Shown: positions 8,279 to 17,317, counted from the first letter of the stretch. The stretch: DNA of 64,000 nt from Dyadobacter sp. CY343 (GCF_021390335.1 NZ_JAJUXK010000003.1:620001-684000); one strand, 5' to 3'. Numbers and translations: made by a program. The notes: generated from the sequence alone by a model not told the origin.

Positions 8279-9067
8279 CTAACCTAGTCCGGGCAATTTC
8301 AAGCCCGAACCGCGGAGCGCCTCCATCATCTTCTCCTGAATCTCCATTTTTGTATCAATGAATCCGTGCGCATCGAGCCACACATTTACCATTACTTTGT
8401 AGCCGTCGGCCTCGATCGATGAGATACCAATGCGCCTTTCGGGGATTTTAAGGGCATTTTGGGCACCATCGAGCACATTTTCAATCGTACTTTTAACAGT
8501 CTGATAGTCGATACTGTTACTGAATTTCATCTCCACATCAAGCCTTCTCGTACCAGATCGGCTGATATTGATAATCACTTCATTAGACAACTTACTGTTC
8601 GGGATCACGACTGTGCGGTTGTCAAATGTCTGCACGATCGTATAAAAAATCTTGATCGCGGTCACAGTGCCTTCCTGTCCCTGCGCGAGGATATTATCGC
8701 CTACTTCAAATGGTTTCAATAGCAATATCAGGATCCCACTTGTAAAATTCTGTAAAGTCCCCGACAGCGCCAGGCCCGCAGCTACACCGATCGCCCCGAT
8801 GATCGCCGCAAAAACGGTCATCTGTATACCGATGATCTGCATGACCGAAATGATCAGCAGCACGCGTAAAGTTGTGATACTCAGGCTAAGCAGAAATGGT
8901 GTGAGCGACGGGTCAATTTTCCTTTTATATAAATGATTGGTAAGCCAGCGGGACAGTATTCTGATGAGCCAGAACCCGACAATGAGCACACCGATACCCA
9001 GCAAAAACGATGGTCCGGTCCTGAGAAGCCAGGCGTAAACCTGGTTATAGAATTGCTGCAGTTTCAT
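8279..9067 (-). CDS. Small-conductance mechanosensitive channel (MscS family)
   Basis: 262 aa from the ATG at 9067 (MKLQQFYNQVY); the longer frame to 9151 adds a charged non-membrane extension. Three transmembrane helices, then the pore helix and beta domain typical of MscS: GVAAGLALSGTLQNFTSGI, KPFEVGDNI and the end of the beta domain TVVIPNSKLSNEVIIN. Known role: a homo-oligomeric inner-membrane channel that opens under membrane tension and protects against osmotic downshock. The short length fits the minimal MscS class. It is a single gene convergent with the M56 gene. Confidence 0.92.
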   Translation of the reverse strand: MKLQQFYNQVYAWLLRTGPSFLLGIGVLIVGFWLIRILSRWLTNHLYKRKIDPSLTPFLLSLSITTLRVLLIISVMQIIGIQMTVFAAIIGAIGVAAGLALSGTLQNFTSGILILLLKPFEVGDNILAQGQEGTVTAIKIFYTIVQTFDNRTVVIPNSKLSNEVIINISRSGTRRLDVEMKFSNSIDYQTVKSTIENVLDGAQNALKIPERRIGISSIEADGYKVMVNVWLDAHGFIDTKMEIQEKMMEALRGSGLKLPGLG

Positions 9068-9307
9068 TATTTTAAATGGGGTATTGATTGGAAAATATCC
9101 GACAGCCCGAAAAATCCGTTCCAGTCGGGCCGCGCAGGTCGGGCTGCGCATAGCTTAAGTATTTATGCTAAAATCAATATACCTGCGCGCAGCAAGTGGC
9201 TTTACTTATGCGAATGGCATATTTTTTGAAATGCAGTACAAACTGCACCGACATGATCGGGCACAAACCTTTCCTGAAAACGAACTTTACTTCAAACCAA
9301 AATTAAA

Positions 9308-9913
9308 ATGGAACCCGAAAACTATAAGAATAGAAAAATTGGAAAATACATTGTTTATGTTTTGCTGATTGGTGCAGCAGCAGGTATTGCCTGGCATTTT
9401 TTAAAACCCAAACCGGTTGACACTGCTTCGCACGATAATATGGCTTTGTTTATCGAGAACAAGATCATTGATATTGACCAAAAGCTGAACAAAGGCGAAG
9501 ATGAAACGGATATTGCAACCCGGCTTTCCTGGCACAAATCGAATACCGCACTATACAACGAGGTAAAAAATAGTCCAGATAAAACGATTGAAGCGCAGCG
9601 TAAAGAGCTGGAACAAAAGATCGTAAAAGTGCAGACCAAAGAATTTCCGGCTTTACGAGGCGCTTATGTAGAGTCTAAAAAAGAAGTATTAGGACAGGAA
9701 CATATCGACATTTCGCTTTCCGGTGAGAAACAGGATGTACTCACTTTCAGCGGCCAGATGTTTGAACCTAAAAAAATGCAGAAGGATTTTATGAAGAATA
9801 TTCACGAAATCGTATATGATCTTCGATTTAAAAAGATCGTTTACAAATGGTCAGATAACCAGAAAGATTTTGCGGATTACGAAATTGATTCGAAGCAGGA
9901 CGCGGAAATTTAA
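9308..9913 (+). CDS. Hypothetical single-pass membrane-anchored protein
   Basis: 201 aa. One membrane helix near the N-terminus (about 14-30, IGKYIVYVLLIGAAAGIAWHF), then a charged, mostly helical region and a C-terminal part with alternating beta character (HIDISLSGEKQDVLTFSG). The positive N-terminus suggests that the C-terminal domain faces the periplasm. I do not recognise a family. It is monocistronic and ends at a strong terminator shared with the convergent exporter gene. Confidence 0.65.
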   Translation: MEPENYKNRKIGKYIVYVLLIGAAAGIAWHFLKPKPVDTASHDNMALFIENKIIDIDQKLNKGEDETDIATRLSWHKSNTALYNEVKNSPDKTIEAQRKELEQKIVKVQTKEFPALRGAYVESKKEVLGQEHIDISLSGEKQDVLTFSGQMFEPKKMQKDFMKNIHEIVYDLRFKKIVYKWSDNQKDFADYEIDSKQDAEI

Positions 9914-9929
9914 AGATATTGAATTGACA

Positions 9930-9968
9930 AAGTCGGCACGCGCTAACCAGCGGTGCCGACTTTTTTTT
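9930..9968 (+). terminator. Rho-independent terminator overlapping the 3' end of the convergent gene
   Basis: AAGTCGGCAC (9930-9939) pairs perfectly with GTGCCGACTT (9953-9962), followed by eight T. The second arm and the loop lie within the last codons of the minus-strand exporter gene (stop at 9943-9945). Confidence 0.85.
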
Positions 9969-10983
9969 CCGCAGGAGGATCTCCAAATTCAGTTTTATAT
10001 ATTTTGATAAAAAGTAATAAAAGGCTGATCATCAGCGGTCCGAAAATAAATCCCCAGAAACCAAACAACCTGAGGCCGACTATTAATCCAAGGATCGTGG
10101 TGACCGGATGCACATTACCTACCTTCTTAAGTAAAGTAACCCTGGCGAGATAATCAATATTACCTACCGCAACCAAACAATAAATAGCCAAACCGATCGC
10201 CTTGCCGCTATCGCCTTTTGAAAACATAAATATCACGATCGGCAACCAGATCACCGCAGTTCCCACTACCGGAAAGAAGGCGAAAAAGCCGGTAATTAAT
10301 CCCAGTAATATAAAATCCTTCACTCCAAAAATCCAGTAACCTATCACAGCAACAAGTCCCTGGATCAGCGAAACCAGCGGAATACCAATTGCATTTGCAC
10401 GCACCATACTTACCGTTTCGTCGGCCAGAAGATCTATATTCCGGGAATTAAGCGGGATTAACCGGTGCAATACCCGCTCAATCGTCTGTCCGTTCAGAAA
10501 CATAAAATAAGCCAGGAAAAGGATCATCAATAAATTCCCCAACATCATAGCCGAGCTATTAAGGACACCGGGAATGAAGCCTCCTGCTTTTTTACCAATA
10601 TTGGATGTAGCCTCTTTGGTAAGCAAATCCTGACCGGTCCATTCTCTTAATTGTTTTGAAACCGCGTCGATTGCGTGATTGATCTGGTCCGGATCTTTCA
10701 GGATCATTTCGACCTTTGAAAAGATCATTTGCAGTGAAACATATATGGGCGCTACAATACATGCCATGAACAATACCATGAATAACAGCGCGGTCAGGCT
10801 TTTATTCCAGTTCTTTTTCTGGGTGAGTATGACGTAATATTTCCGGCAAAGAATGTAAAGTGTCAGTGCACCAAGAAAGCCGGGGAAGAAAACATAGAGC
10901 TGATGAAAAATAGTTATAGCAAAAGCAATTACTACAATCAGGAAGAATACTTGTCGGAGGCGAAAATTGAAATCTGTTTGCAT
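9943..10983 (-). CDS. AI-2E family transporter (PF01594-type membrane protein)
   Basis: 346 aa polytopic inner-membrane protein with about eight hydrophobic helices and a soluble middle segment (SKVEMILKDPDQINHAIDAV...). Family features are GLVAVIGYWIFGVKDFILLG, FFPVVGTAVIWLPI and the C-terminal LIVGLRLFGFWGFIFGPLM. Members have been linked to autoinducer-2 export or Na+/H+ exchange, so the name does not fix the substrate. The last residues (EKKVGTAG) are encoded inside the terminator hairpin of the convergent gene. Confidence 0.88.
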   Translation of the reverse strand: MQTDFNFRLRQVFFLIVVIAFAITIFHQLYVFFPGFLGALTLYILCRKYYVILTQKKNWNKSLTALLFMVLFMACIVAPIYVSLQMIFSKVEMILKDPDQINHAIDAVSKQLREWTGQDLLTKEATSNIGKKAGGFIPGVLNSSAMMLGNLLMILFLAYFMFLNGQTIERVLHRLIPLNSRNIDLLADETVSMVRANAIGIPLVSLIQGLVAVIGYWIFGVKDFILLGLITGFFAFFPVVGTAVIWLPIVIFMFSKGDSGKAIGLAIYCLVAVGNIDYLARVTLLKKVGNVHPVTTILGLIVGLRLFGFWGFIFGPLMISLLLLFIKIYKTEFGDPPAEKKVGTAG

Positions 10984-11089
10984 AGACGGTAAATTATCAG
11001 ATGAATTGCAGCTAACGCCTCACCCTATACCCACTGCCATTCGATTTACAAATATTATTCGAAAAATAACAAGAACGCAGGAAATGTAA

Positions 11090-11131
11090 CTGAGAAGTTA
11101 GCGACCATTGATGGCTCACAAAACTTCTCAG
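11090..11131. terminator. Inverted repeat downstream of the molybdenum hydroxylase operon
   Basis: CTGAGAAGTT (11090-11099) and AACTTCTCAG (11122-11131) form a perfect 10-bp inverted repeat with a 22-bp spacer, 32 bp past the stop codon of the large subunit. It lacks a strong T-run on the minus strand; it may be a 3' end structure. Confidence 0.4.
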
Positions 11132-11162
11132 CTATCCTCGTTTTTAATTAATTCCACCCTTT

Positions 11163-13403
11163 TTACAGCAGCATATCGAAATGAATTGGTAGTTGATTAA
11201 TGCGTTTGCCGGTCGCATTAAAAATCGCATTGGTAATCGCCGGGGGCATTCCCACGATACCGATCTCCCCTACTCCTTTGGTTCCCAGCTCATTCACTAC
11301 CGTATCTTTTTCGTCCACAAAAATTACGTCCAGCTCGTGAATATCCGCGTGAACGGGAATATGATATTCAGACAAATTCTGGTTCATATACTTCCCCAAT
11401 CCATCATCCTGGATCGTTTCTTCGCGCAAAGCTTTACTAATACCCCAGATCATGCCGCCGAGAATCTGGCTGCGGGCCGTTTTCGGATTGATGATTTTGC
11501 CCGCCGCGACAGCAGTCACAGCCCTAGTCACGTTAATGACTCCCAGCTCTTCGTCCACTTCTACCTCCACAAATACAGCGCTGTGCGCCGCCCGGGAGTA
11601 CTTTTTCAACTTCAGTATAGACGGAACTGAAAACTTCGAAAGCTTGACCGGCTTGTTGTCATTAGCGACTATAATTTCCTGGAATGAAACCGATCGGGAG
11701 CGATTGTTTGTAATGAAAATTCTTCCGCCTTCAAAGCTTACATCTCTCAGATCCGTGCCGTCGAATACGCCGCCTTTCATCTTTTTAGCAATGGAAAACA
11801 ATTTCTTGCGCATTGCCGCGCCCACTGCCTTTACCGCAGAGCCTACCGTAGAAACAGTAAATGAACCTCCCTGAATAGGCGCAAAAGGCTTTTTACTATC
11901 TCCATAAGCAAACTCTACATCCTCCACAGGCAACCCAAGCTCGTCGGCGGCGATCTGCGTCATGACGGTCAAAGTACCCGTTCCAATATCGGTTACGGCG
12001 CTATTGATCTTCAATTTCCCGTCGCCTGTCAGGATCGCCTCGGCTTTGGCCGGCAGCTGATTCGCCTCCCAGATCCCAGTGGCCATACCATAACCCACCA
12101 GCTTGTTTCCGCGCCGCATGCTGCGCGGCTCGGGATTACGCTTGTCCCAGCCAAACTTTTCCGCACCCTGTAAATAGCATTCACGCAGCTCTTTACTACT
12201 GTAAGGGCGGTTCAGGCTCACATCAATTTCAGTATAATTGGTTAAGCGAAGCTGTAAAGGATCAATTTTGGATTTATGGGCCAGCTCGTCGATCGTACTT
12301 TCTATGGCGTGCATTCCTGTGACACCGCCCGGTGCACGCATATCAAGTGGACTGTAAACGTCCAGTTCCACAAGCTTATATTGCATCAAAGTATTGGCAG
12401 CCGGGTATAACATGTGCGACCAGTTTACCACTACCTCGGTGTAATCCTCAAACCGCGAGGTTTCTCCTATTGCCAGGTGATTCAATGCTGTTATAATACC
12501 ATTGTTATCCGCACTGAAACGCGTGCGCTGAACGGTAGGCGGCCGGTGTCCGAAGGTAAACATCTGGTGACGGTCCAGCGTCACAAGTACTGATCGTTCC
12601 AATTTCAATGCCGCCATAACTGACAGAAACAGCTGATATTGTGGCCGCAGCGCCGAGCCAAAAGCGCCGCCAACGTACGGAGAAATCACGCGCACGTTCT
12701 TGAATTTTAAGCCAAATATATTAGCCACATACATTTGACTATTGATAGTCCCCTGCGTTTTGTCATAAATCGTGAGCTTTCCTTTTCCTTCGTAAACGGT
12801 AGTTGTTGCGAAGAGTTCGAGCGGGTTGTGGTGCTCGGTTCCGTGAAAAAACTCTGCACTTACCTGGTTAGGTGATGCATTGAATGCTTTCTCAAAATTA
12901 CCTTTCGGCTTCGGCGGAAGCGGTTTCAGCATAGTCGCCATACCTATTTTCGGCGAGCGGGCAAGATGCTGCTGGCTGCGCAGATCGGTATCAAATGCTT
13001 CTTCTTCGTATTCAATATCCATCAGCGTGGCCGCATAACGTGCCAGCTCAAACGTTTCAGCCACGACCAGCCCGATCGGCTGTCCGTTATACAGAATATC
13101 GGCGTCCTGCAATGGTCGGAAGGGCGAACCCGGAGGAGCGTCCATATCGGCATATTGCAAATCGAACCAGGCAAGCGACGGGCGGTTTTCGTGGGTAAAA
13201 ACTTCCAGCACGCCCGGCAGCGCTTTTGCGCGGGAGGTATCAAAACTGATGATCTTTCCCTTGGTGATCGTGCTATTGATCACATAACCGTAAAGCAACC
13301 CCGGCACACTGTAATCGCCTGCATATCTGGCCGTACCAGTCACTTTCAAATGACCTTCCAGCCGGCTGACCGGCTGGCCTATTTGTGATTTATATGGTTC
13401 CAT
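11163..13403 (-). CDS. Xanthine dehydrogenase family molybdopterin-binding (large) subunit, PaoC-like
   Basis: 746 aa. The N-terminal domain starts QIGQPVSRLEGHLKVTGTARYAGD, typical of aldehyde oxidase/xanthine dehydrogenase large subunits. Cofactor-contact segments are YVGGAFGSALRPQYQLFLSV and MRAPGGVTGMHAIE, and GTKGVGEIG near the C-terminus contains the likely base-catalyst Glu. The enzyme would hydroxylate aldehydes or N-heterocycles with water as oxygen donor. It is the last gene of a three-gene operon (Fe-S, FAD, Mo) whose split arrangement matches PaoABC. No Tat signal is present on any subunit, so I infer a cytoplasmic enzyme. Substrate unknown. Confidence 0.9.
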   Translation of the reverse strand: MEPYKSQIGQPVSRLEGHLKVTGTARYAGDYSVPGLLYGYVINSTITKGKIISFDTSRAKALPGVLEVFTHENRPSLAWFDLQYADMDAPPGSPFRPLQDADILYNGQPIGLVVAETFELARYAATLMDIEYEEEAFDTDLRSQQHLARSPKIGMATMLKPLPPKPKGNFEKAFNASPNQVSAEFFHGTEHHNPLELFATTTVYEGKGKLTIYDKTQGTINSQMYVANIFGLKFKNVRVISPYVGGAFGSALRPQYQLFLSVMAALKLERSVLVTLDRHQMFTFGHRPPTVQRTRFSADNNGIITALNHLAIGETSRFEDYTEVVVNWSHMLYPAANTLMQYKLVELDVYSPLDMRAPGGVTGMHAIESTIDELAHKSKIDPLQLRLTNYTEIDVSLNRPYSSKELRECYLQGAEKFGWDKRNPEPRSMRRGNKLVGYGMATGIWEANQLPAKAEAILTGDGKLKINSAVTDIGTGTLTVMTQIAADELGLPVEDVEFAYGDSKKPFAPIQGGSFTVSTVGSAVKAVGAAMRKKLFSIAKKMKGGVFDGTDLRDVSFEGGRIFITNNRSRSVSFQEIIVANDNKPVKLSKFSVPSILKLKKYSRAAHSAVFVEVEVDEELGVINVTRAVTAVAAGKIINPKTARSQILGGMIWGISKALREETIQDDGLGKYMNQNLSEYHIPVHADIHELDVIFVDEKDTVVNELGTKGVGEIGIVGMPPAITNAIFNATGKRINQLPIHFDMLL

Positions 13404-13418
13404 AATGTTGATGAAGTG

Positions 13419-14438
13419 TTAAACAGAAGGCTGTGCACCAGGCAATTGCGATTCGGGGTTGAGTGCCATCATACAGTTACGAACGATCGCTCTTTTCGCC
13501 AGTTCTATTTTAAAAGCATTGTGCGGAAAGCCTACTGCACCTCTTAATATAATCTCGGCTGCCTGACCGAAATGAACCGAGTCAGCAGTTTTGCCTGCAA
13601 GGAATTCCTCAGCCTCCCGCACGCGCCAGGGCTTGTGCGCAACGCCACCCAATGCAATGCGCGCCTCCCGGATCACATTACCGTCCAATTCAAGCCCGGT
13701 GGCAACAGATACAAGTGCGAAAGCGTAGGAATTGCGATCACGCAATTTGAGATAAGAATAATTCTTTGAAAAACCGTTCGCAGGGAGCTCGATGCCGGTG
13801 ATGATCTCGCCCGGCAGCAATGTATTGTCAATCTCAGGCGTATCTCCGGGCAACCGGTGGAAATCGGCAAATGGAATACTTCGGCTACCAGTTGGGCCTT
13901 CCACGTGTACGGTGGCATCCAAAGCCGCCAACCCTACGCACATATCCGAAGGAAAAACTGCAATGCAACTCTCGCTTGTACCCAAAATGGCCATAATCCG
14001 GTTGTACCCCGGTATTGCTGAACAACCCGAACCAGGCTCGCGTTTGTTGCACGGCACATTGGCATCGTAGAAATAATAGCAGCGCGTACGTTGCAGCAAA
14101 TTCCCTCCATTCGTCGCCATATTGCGGATTTGTGCAGAAGCCCCGGCAAGTATTGCTTTCGAGAGCAGCGGGTAACGCTCTTCCACGCTCGGATGCCAGG
14201 CGGTGTCTGCATTGGTGACAAAAGCGCCGAGCAGAAGCCCGCCCTCCGGCGTTTCGTAAATTTCGTGGTGACCGTCGACTCTGTTTAAGTCAACAAGCGT
14301 ATCCGGGCGCGTGAGATCATATTTCATCAAATCGACCAAATTTGTCCCGCCGGCCAGGTAGCTGCTGTTGCCGCCTGAGCTATTTTGAGCAAGTGCATCC
14401 TCGATACTCTCCGCTCTTTTGTAGGTGAAGTTATTCAT
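13419..14438 (-). CDS. FAD-binding subunit of molybdenum hydroxylase, PaoB-like with extra Fe-S cysteines
   Basis: 339 aa from the ATG at 14438, which overlaps the stop of the upstream Fe-S subunit by 8 bp (translational coupling). FAD-site motifs are YLAGGTNLVDLMKYD (27-41) and MATNGGNLLQRTRC (107-120). Cys120, Cys130, Cys139 and Cys158 lie in an insertion that matches the [4Fe-4S] segment of PaoB-type subunits and is missing from ordinary xanthine dehydrogenase FAD subunits. The role is passing electrons from the Mo/[2Fe-2S] chain to FAD and an acceptor. The large subunit starts 15 bp downstream. Confidence 0.9.
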   Translation of the reverse strand: MNNFTYKRAESIEDALAQNSSGGNSSYLAGGTNLVDLMKYDLTRPDTLVDLNRVDGHHEIYETPEGGLLLGAFVTNADTAWHPSVEERYPLLSKAILAGASAQIRNMATNGGNLLQRTRCYYFYDANVPCNKREPGSGCSAIPGYNRIMAILGTSESCIAVFPSDMCVGLAALDATVHVEGPTGSRSIPFADFHRLPGDTPEIDNTLLPGEIITGIELPANGFSKNYSYLKLRDRNSYAFALVSVATGLELDGNVIREARIALGGVAHKPWRVREAEEFLAGKTADSVHFGQAAEIILRGAVGFPHNAFKIELAKRAIVRNCMMALNPESQLPGAQPSV

Positions 14439-14940
14439 GGACCGACTGGTTTTGAACTTCCATGATCGCGTCAATGATATTGGTGTTGGCCCCGCAACGA
14501 CAGAGGTTGCCGCTCATCAGCTCTTTCACCTCGGCCCGTGTTTTGGCCTTTCCCTCCTTCATCATACCAATCGCGCTGCATATCTGACCGGGTGTACAAT
14601 ACCCGCATTGAAATGCATCGTGTTCGATAAATGCTTTTTGGAGTGGGTGAAGATCGCCTTCCGGGGCAATTCCTTCGATGGTAGTAATTTCAGATCCATC
14701 TTTGGAAATTGCCAGGCTCAGGCAGCTCAGTACACGTTTTCCGTCACAGATCACGGTACAGGCGCCGCATTGTCCGTGGTCGCAGCCTTTTTTCGTGCCG
14801 GTTAGCCCGGAATAATCGCGCAGTGCGTCCAGGAGGCTCACCCAAGGTAGCAGGTTGAGTTGAAGAGGAGTTCCGTTGACCACGAGGTTTACCGGTTGGC
14901 TCGCCTTTAAAGTAGTAGGTTCGGTTAATTCTGTTAGCAT
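14431..14940 (-). CDS. [2Fe-2S] subunit of molybdenum hydroxylase, PaoA-like
   Basis: 169 aa. Plant-type ferredoxin domain with Cys53, Cys58, Cys61 and Cys73 (GCDHGQCGAC...SC), then the helical domain with Cys112, Cys115, Cys147 and Cys149 (QCGYC...LCRCG), giving two [2Fe-2S] clusters. First gene of the operon. The N-terminus (MLTELTEPTTLKASQPVNLV) has no twin-arginine or Sec signal, unlike E. coli PaoA, which is periplasmic. No XdhC/PaoD-type maturation chaperone is encoded alongside. Confidence 0.92.
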   Translation of the reverse strand: MLTELTEPTTLKASQPVNLVVNGTPLQLNLLPWVSLLDALRDYSGLTGTKKGCDHGQCGACTVICDGKRVLSCLSLAISKDGSEITTIEGIAPEGDLHPLQKAFIEHDAFQCGYCTPGQICSAIGMMKEGKAKTRAEVKELMSGNLCRCGANTNIIDAIMEVQNQSVHE

Positions 14941-14970
14941 GGTGATGAAGTAAATTGATACTTGCGCATG

Positions 14971-14998
14971 CAGACATAAGAACTATGCCACTTTAACA
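14971..14998 (-). promoter_or_regulatory. Possible promoter of the molybdenum hydroxylase operon
   Basis: On the minus strand, TATGTCTG (14978-14971) is one base off TAnnTTTG, with TTG about 18 bp upstream. Transcription would begin roughly 25 nt before the ATG at 14940. Confidence 0.35.
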
Positions 14999-15029
14999 AA
15001 AAAGGAGTTTCGTTTCCGAAACTCCTTTT
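14995..15029 (-). terminator. Rho-independent terminator of the AT-hook-tailed gene
   Basis: A perfect 13-bp stem: AAAAGGAGTTTCG (15000-15012) with CGAAACTCCTTTT (15017-15029) and a 4-nt loop. Read on the minus strand it ends in a T-run, just after the stop at 15032. Confidence 0.85.
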
Positions 15030-15031
15030 GC

Positions 15032-15508
15032 TTATCCTTCTATCACATCTTTTTTGGGCTTCCGTCCCCGCGGCTTGCCGGTGTATTCCGGCTTCGGCTC
15101 GGAGCTTCCGAGTGCCAGTTCGTAGCCTACTACGCCTTCTTCGTAATTAAAAAGAGTGATCTCAAATGTGTATTTCGTTTTTTCAAAATCCACTCCGCCT
15201 TTTCTCAAAATTACGTCAAGTGGAATTGAGAATCCGCGGCCGCTTTTGGTCATTGCGAAAGTGCCTTCGGTGTCAGAACTTGGAATTAAATAAAGATATT
15301 TCAAGTTTCTCTTTCCTTCCTGGGTTCCAATTTTAAAACGGCTGGTGAGCGGCTCGATATCCAGCTCTTCCAGCGTTTTTGGAGGCAGTACCAATTTACC
15401 TGTACCGGAAATATAGCCCGTAGGTTTGTTCTCCGCCTTTGCTTTTTTCGTTACCTGAACATTCTCTTCGGGAGAAAAGAACTTGATAGTGTTTGCTTTC
15501 ATCTTCAA
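15032..15508 (-). CDS. Hypothetical protein with AT-hook-like C-terminal tail
   Basis: 158 aa, acidic/basic mixed, no signal peptide or membrane helix. The body (TIKFFSPEENVQVTKKAK..., GYISGTGKLVLPPKTLEEL) has a predominantly beta pattern that I cannot place in a family. The end, GKPRGRKPKK, resembles an AT-hook (basic residues around a PRGRKP core), a motif that inserts in the minor groove of AT-rich DNA. A DNA-binding or nucleoid role is inference from that motif alone. Monocistronic, with a strong terminator. The ATG two codons in is an equally possible start. Confidence 0.7.
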   Translation of the reverse strand: MKMKANTIKFFSPEENVQVTKKAKAENKPTGYISGTGKLVLPPKTLEELDIEPLTSRFKIGTQEGKRNLKYLYLIPSSDTEGTFAMTKSGRGFSIPLDVILRKGGVDFEKTKYTFEITLFNYEEGVVGYELALGSSEPKPEYTGKPRGRKPKKDVIEG

Positions 15509-15708
15509 ATTATGGGTTACTTTTTTGATTGTATAATTACAAAAATAGAAAGGATATCGTCTTATTAAAATCTTTCGCAGAATTTCTACAAAATGCGGTT
15601 GATAGATATACTTGTATATACTAATTAAATTAAAAATCTATTTAAATATGACATTCATTTACTGTACAACCGGGCTCATTTTTTTACCGGTATTAAATGT
15701 TATTTAAT

Positions 15709-16173
15709 TCACGAACCTGACTGCAATATCAATTCAAGTTCGTCGAGAAAAGCTGCCTGTTTCTCATTGATTTTCTCCCTCGCTTCGTCAAGTGAGAACC
15801 AGCCTGCTTTATCTACTTCGGGAAAAACCTGCTTCCTCCCCGAGCGGGGCGGCCATTCTATTTCGAAAGTATTACTGACAATTTGCGAGTGATCAATATC
15901 TCCTTCAATCGCCCAGGCTTTTACTTCTTTTCCTCCTTTCTGCCTGATCGCTGTTAAGACCAAAAATTCACCGCTGACGTCACTGCCCGTTTCTTCCAGA
16001 AATTCCCGCCTTGCAGCCGCGAGCGCATCTTCACCCGCCGCATATTCCCCTTTCGGTATTGACCAGCTTCCCAAGTCCTTTTTAGCAAAGAACGGGCCTC
16101 CCGGATGAACCAGTAGCACTTCTGTTTCCGGCGTTTTCCGGTACATTAATATCCCTGCACTTTGACTCCCCAT
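15709..16173 (-). CDS. NUDIX hydrolase
   Basis: 154 aa. The Nudix box G-x5-E-x7-REUxEExGU is intact: Gly42, Glu48, and R56-E57-F-L-E60-E61-T-G63 in GEYAAGEDALAAARREFLEE. It hydrolyses a nucleoside diphosphate linked to some group X with Mg2+. The N-terminal SAGILMYRKTPETEVLLVHPGG and the WSIPKGE segment resemble diadenosine-polyphosphate or NTP-cleaning members. Substrate cannot be read from sequence. No signal peptide; cytoplasmic. Confidence 0.92.
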   Translation of the reverse strand: MGSQSAGILMYRKTPETEVLLVHPGGPFFAKKDLGSWSIPKGEYAAGEDALAAARREFLEETGSDVSGEFLVLTAIRQKGGKEVKAWAIEGDIDHSQIVSNTFEIEWPPRSGRKQVFPEVDKAGWFSLDEAREKINEKQAAFLDELELILQSGS

Positions 16174-16208
16174 TTTATATCGCTTTTGTTGAACCAGATT
16201 TAATATTA

Positions 16209-16241
16209 CTTGAAGTAAATTATTCAGGTTTATTATTTTTG
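16209..16241 (+). promoter_or_regulatory. Bacteroidota-type promoter upstream of the first LytS-type kinase
   Basis: TATTTTTG (16234-16241) matches the -7 consensus TAnnTTTG; CTTG (16209-16212) lies 21 bp upstream as a -33 candidate. The ATG follows at 16271. Confidence 0.5.
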
Positions 16242-16270
16242 AATAAATCTCCTACTCGGACCTAAACTTC

Positions 16271-17317
16271 ATGAAACCGCAGTTTTTTTCCAAATACGAA
16301 TGGTGGTACCACCTGGCAATGATGCCGGTCCTTTTTGCGGTAGGTAACTATTATTTTATTGGCCCCTCGTATTTTACGGATTTGAATTCATTTCTGATAG
16401 GAACGCTGATCGTTTCTATACTTTACTGGATTTCTATCATCACGCTCACGATCATAGTACGCTGGGTGATTGCACGTTACCCGCATTTTGATCAGACTGT
16501 CCGGCGCCTGTCCGTCATGCTCCTGATCGTCGGAAGTGTTACAATGACGCTGGCGGTTTTCGACGTTTGGATTTACAGTATCATGCCCGGAATTCAGGTT
16601 GCATTTGCCTGGGAAAATATCTGGCCAATTATGATTTTGGGAGGTTTCTTTGACGTTTTCCTGGTAGCAATGCTGGGGCTGTTTTATTCATTGGAACAAT
16701 GGAAAAAGAACCAGGCGGAGAGTGAAAAGCTGGAAAGACTCGCATTGCAGCATCAGTTTGATTCACTTAAAGGGCAGGTAAATCCGCACTTTCTATTTAA
16801 TAGCCTCAATACCCTTTCATCACTGATTGGCGAAGATCAGGACAAGGCTGAAAACTTTGTAGAAGATCTCGCAAAAATTTACCGATATACCTTGCAGGCT
16901 GCAAAAACGGAGCTCGTAACATTACAAGCAGAAATAGGATTTATGAGAACGTACCATCGCTTGCTGTCAGTAAGGTACGGCGAAAGTTTGCAATTGCAGC
17001 TACCGGAAAATGTGCCCGCCGAACTACATATTCCGCCGCTTTCCCTGCAAATTCTGATCGACAATTCGATTAAATACAATATAATGTCCGCATTAAAACC
17101 GCTCAAAATCAGTATCCATATCTCCCATCACCGGATTAGTATACAAAATAATATCCAGGCCAAAATACGCCCGATGGGCACCAGTCAGGGTGGACTAACC
17201 GAATTGAAAGCGAAATATGCGCCTGTCAGCGACCGGCAGATCAGTATCGAACAAGATGTCAACCACTATGCAGTTTCCCTTCCCTTACTTACTGCGCCTT
17301 ACCGCGTGAATGCGTAA
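16271..17317 (+). CDS. LytS/YehU-type sensor histidine kinase, possibly degenerate
   Basis: 348 aa. Four membrane helices (about 15-35, 40-65, 83-103, 118-140) are followed by the His_kinase domain: phosphoacceptor His173 in GQVNPHFLFNSLN and a Tyr-Arg-Tyr box (KIYRYTLQ). The ATP-binding half is shorter than in the neighbouring kinase: the N box reads LIDNSIKYN and the glycine-rich segment is reduced to TSQGGLTELKAKY. It may therefore be a weak or regulatory paralogue. It has its own promoter; the second kinase and the LytTR regulator follow on the same strand. Confidence 0.88.
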   Translation: MKPQFFSKYEWWYHLAMMPVLFAVGNYYFIGPSYFTDLNSFLIGTLIVSILYWISIITLTIIVRWVIARYPHFDQTVRRLSVMLLIVGSVTMTLAVFDVWIYSIMPGIQVAFAWENIWPIMILGGFFDVFLVAMLGLFYSLEQWKKNQAESEKLERLALQHQFDSLKGQVNPHFLFNSLNTLSSLIGEDQDKAENFVEDLAKIYRYTLQAAKTELVTLQAEIGFMRTYHRLLSVRYGESLQLQLPENVPAELHIPPLSLQILIDNSIKYNIMSALKPLKISIHISHHRISIQNNIQAKIRPMGTSQGGLTELKAKYAPVSDRQISIEQDVNHYAVSLPLLTAPYRVNA

